Source: an uncultured Clostridia bacterium (GTDB lineage Bacteria > Bacillota > Clostridia > Christensenellales > UBA1242). Taken from it: a stretch of DNA of 44,041 nt. Each line of letters begins with the position of its first letter. Positions within the stretch are counted from its first letter, which is position 1. The notes under the pieces were generated by a model. It was not told the DNA's origin, ran no database searches, and was given only the letters and a program-made list of their open reading frames with translations. A program made the translations under genes and the position numbers. The stretch is taken from assembly GCA_947054085.1 (NCBI GenBank), contig CAMRVD010000004.1, forward strand, positions 1-44,041, given 5' to 3'. Shown one piece after another: positions 42,839 through 44,041 of this stretch.

Positions 42839-43576
42839 TTAAGTTACTCTATAAATTTTGCCATAAAATACACTGCTGAGAGTTCGCTCTAGTTTACCTA
42901 TAAAATCAGCACTGCCATGCATAATTATTTTGTTTGGGCTAAGCGAAATAATTTCGCAAACAAGACTATTTTCGTAATCTTCGTTTGTGGCGTATTCTAG
43001 GGATGTAAGCTCGCCTAGGCGATTTAGAACAATTTTGTTTTTGTCTATGTATAAATGTACTTCCGGACCTTCTTCACAAGAATTTACAAAATATCTTGTA
43101 ATTTCGGACACAGATTTATTTTTAAGCATTATCGGTATACTATCGTTTACAATATTAGCAATTTCCTGCCATCGATCCCTTAGCTCGTATAATTTAAATT
43201 TATAAAAACTGTCTACATGCAATTCTCGCTCTAATTTAAGGTTTTTTACAATTAAATCCTTATCGGTTTGCCTGTCAAAAACTACAAGGGCTTTTATAAA
43301 TACATTAAGACCCTCTTCGTTTATGTTTAGGTATATATTATTTTTTAGATAGTTATACTTGTATTCGCAAATTATACCATCGGGAATAATTTCTAGTAAA
43401 ACACCTTTAGCGTATTCTTTATAATTATCTTCTACCGCAAGCGAAATACTTATTTTATTTGCTATTTGCTGTTTAATAACTATTCCTCCAATAGTTGTTA
43501 GTTGATTGTAAAGGTTTGTATAAAGATAGTCCGAAATGTTAATAGAAGAACCAGTTGTTATAGTAAATTCGTACAT
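42839..43576 (-). CDS. ytxC: YtxC-like sporulation-associated protein
   Basis: 245 residues. The family of putative sporulation proteins YtxC lies beside thrS in Bacillus and Clostridia, as here. The central block HVDSFYKFKLYELRDRWQEI, followed by VSEITRYFVNSCEEGPEVHLYI, resembles the YtxC core. No signal peptide is seen. It is slightly shorter than typical members and fairly divergent. The ATG follows CGGAG. Biochemical function is unknown; presence fits a spore-forming ancestry but does not prove that this organism sporulates. A strong promoter for thrS begins right after it. Confidence 0.75.
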   Translation of the reverse strand: MYEFTITTGSSINISDYLYTNLYNQLTTIGGIVIKQQIANKISISLAVEDNYKEYAKGVLLEIIPDGIICEYKYNYLKNNIYLNINEEGLNVFIKALVVFDRQTDKDLIVKNLKLERELHVDSFYKFKLYELRDRWQEIANIVNDSIPIMLKNKSVSEITRYFVNSCEEGPEVHLYIDKNKIVLNRLGELTSLEYATNEDYENSLVCEIISLSPNKIIMHGSADFIGKLERTLSSVFYGKIYRVT

Positions 43577-44041
43577 TAAAAAATCTCCGTTAGTGCTAGT
43601 TTATGCAGCCACCAATAATTTTACTCATGGATTACAAATTTCGCGTTTTAGATACTATAATATTTAATATTTTTTGCAAAATTTACAATTACCTTATTAT
43701 TTACTGCATTTTTAGCGTTTTCGTTAGTACTGCTTGTAAATTACAATTAGTTTACCCCAAATATTGATAATATTTCATAATTTGGCTTTTACCTTAGATT
43801 TTTAATGTAAAATTAAAAGCAAGCAAATTTTTATAAAAAATGTCAATTTTCGAGCAATTTTTAACCTTATATTATTTGCCCTGCTTTTATACTTATATGT
43901 TACACTAAAACAGATTGTTTTTCTAGACTAAAAAATTAAGGTATTTTGTAATATAAAATGCAATTACAATAAATTATAGTGCATTTTGGTTTATTTTGTC
44001 TAAAAATAACTATTTAATTTAAGTTTTTTAAGCATAAATAA
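43577..44041. other. AT-rich region upstream of ytxC, no gene seen
   Basis: 465 bases to the window edge without a supported gene. TATAGT near 43655 with nearby TTGC-type sequences might be the ytxC promoter, but spacing is not convincing. No strong hairpin or repeat was noticed. Confidence 0.5.

Overview
This is an AT-rich chromosomal segment of a low-GC Gram-positive bacterium, most likely an uncultured or gut-type member of the Clostridia (Bacillota). The evidence is the gene order (ytxC-thrS, infC-rpmI-rplT, ruvC-ruvA-ruvB-queA-tgt-yajC-secD-secF-recJ-rel, rpsO-pnp-ylxY-type deacetylase-M16-ftsK/spoIIIE-rimO-pgsA-recA-rny), strong GGAGG-type ribosome binding sites, a T-box in front of thrS, and sporulation-associated families (YtxC, YlxY-type deacetylase, SpoIIIE/FtsK). 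Stops and start codons fit the standard bacterial code; GTG and TTG starts are used in places.

Layout. 1-2.1 kb: a + strand YgjP-type metallopeptidase and then about 1.2 kb without a convincing gene, which holds a candidate multi-helix RNA (1119-1342), a perfect 20-bp palindrome and one copy of a dispersed 22-bp palindrome. 2.1-6 kb: serS-cupin, a XerC-like tyrosine recombinase (+ strand, apparently leaderless) and an M19 dipeptidase. 6.1-10.7 kb: rny, a + strand unknown gene, an unknown gene translationally coupled to recA, recA and pgsA. 10.7-17.3 kb: rimO, ftsK/spoIIIE, an M16-like protein without its zinc motif, and a YlxY-type deacetylase. 17.4-24.4 kb: pnp, rpsO, rel, recJ. 24.4-33.9 kb: secF, secD, a small membrane protein, yajC, tgt, an inserted methyltransferase, queA, ruvB, ruvA, ruvC. 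34-38 kb: a GT2 glycosyltransferase, degV, yebC and a SpoU-type rRNA methyltransferase. 38-43.6 kb: rplT-rpmI-infC behind an L20-type attenuator leader, an unknown helical protein, thrS behind a T-box, and ytxC.

Almost all genes are on the minus strand and form several short transcription units. Many boundaries can be read from good sigma-A promoters and intrinsic terminators, which are listed. The genes cover core information processing: tRNA charging (serS, thrS), translation initiation and ribosome assembly (infC, rpmI, rplT, rpsO, rimO, SpoU), RNA decay (rny, pnp), queuosine synthesis (queA, tgt), recombination repair (recA, recJ, ruvABC), protein export (yajC, secDF), stringent response (rel) and lipid synthesis (pgsA).

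No CRISPR array, prophage or complete insertion sequence was seen. The points most worth following up are the structured-RNA candidate at 1119-1342, a C10 homopolymer inside a promoter-like spacer after thrS, the dispersed palindrome family, the degenerate M16 protein, the divergent SecD/SecF pair that lacks its usual TM4 signatures, and three unknown genes lodged in otherwise conserved operons.
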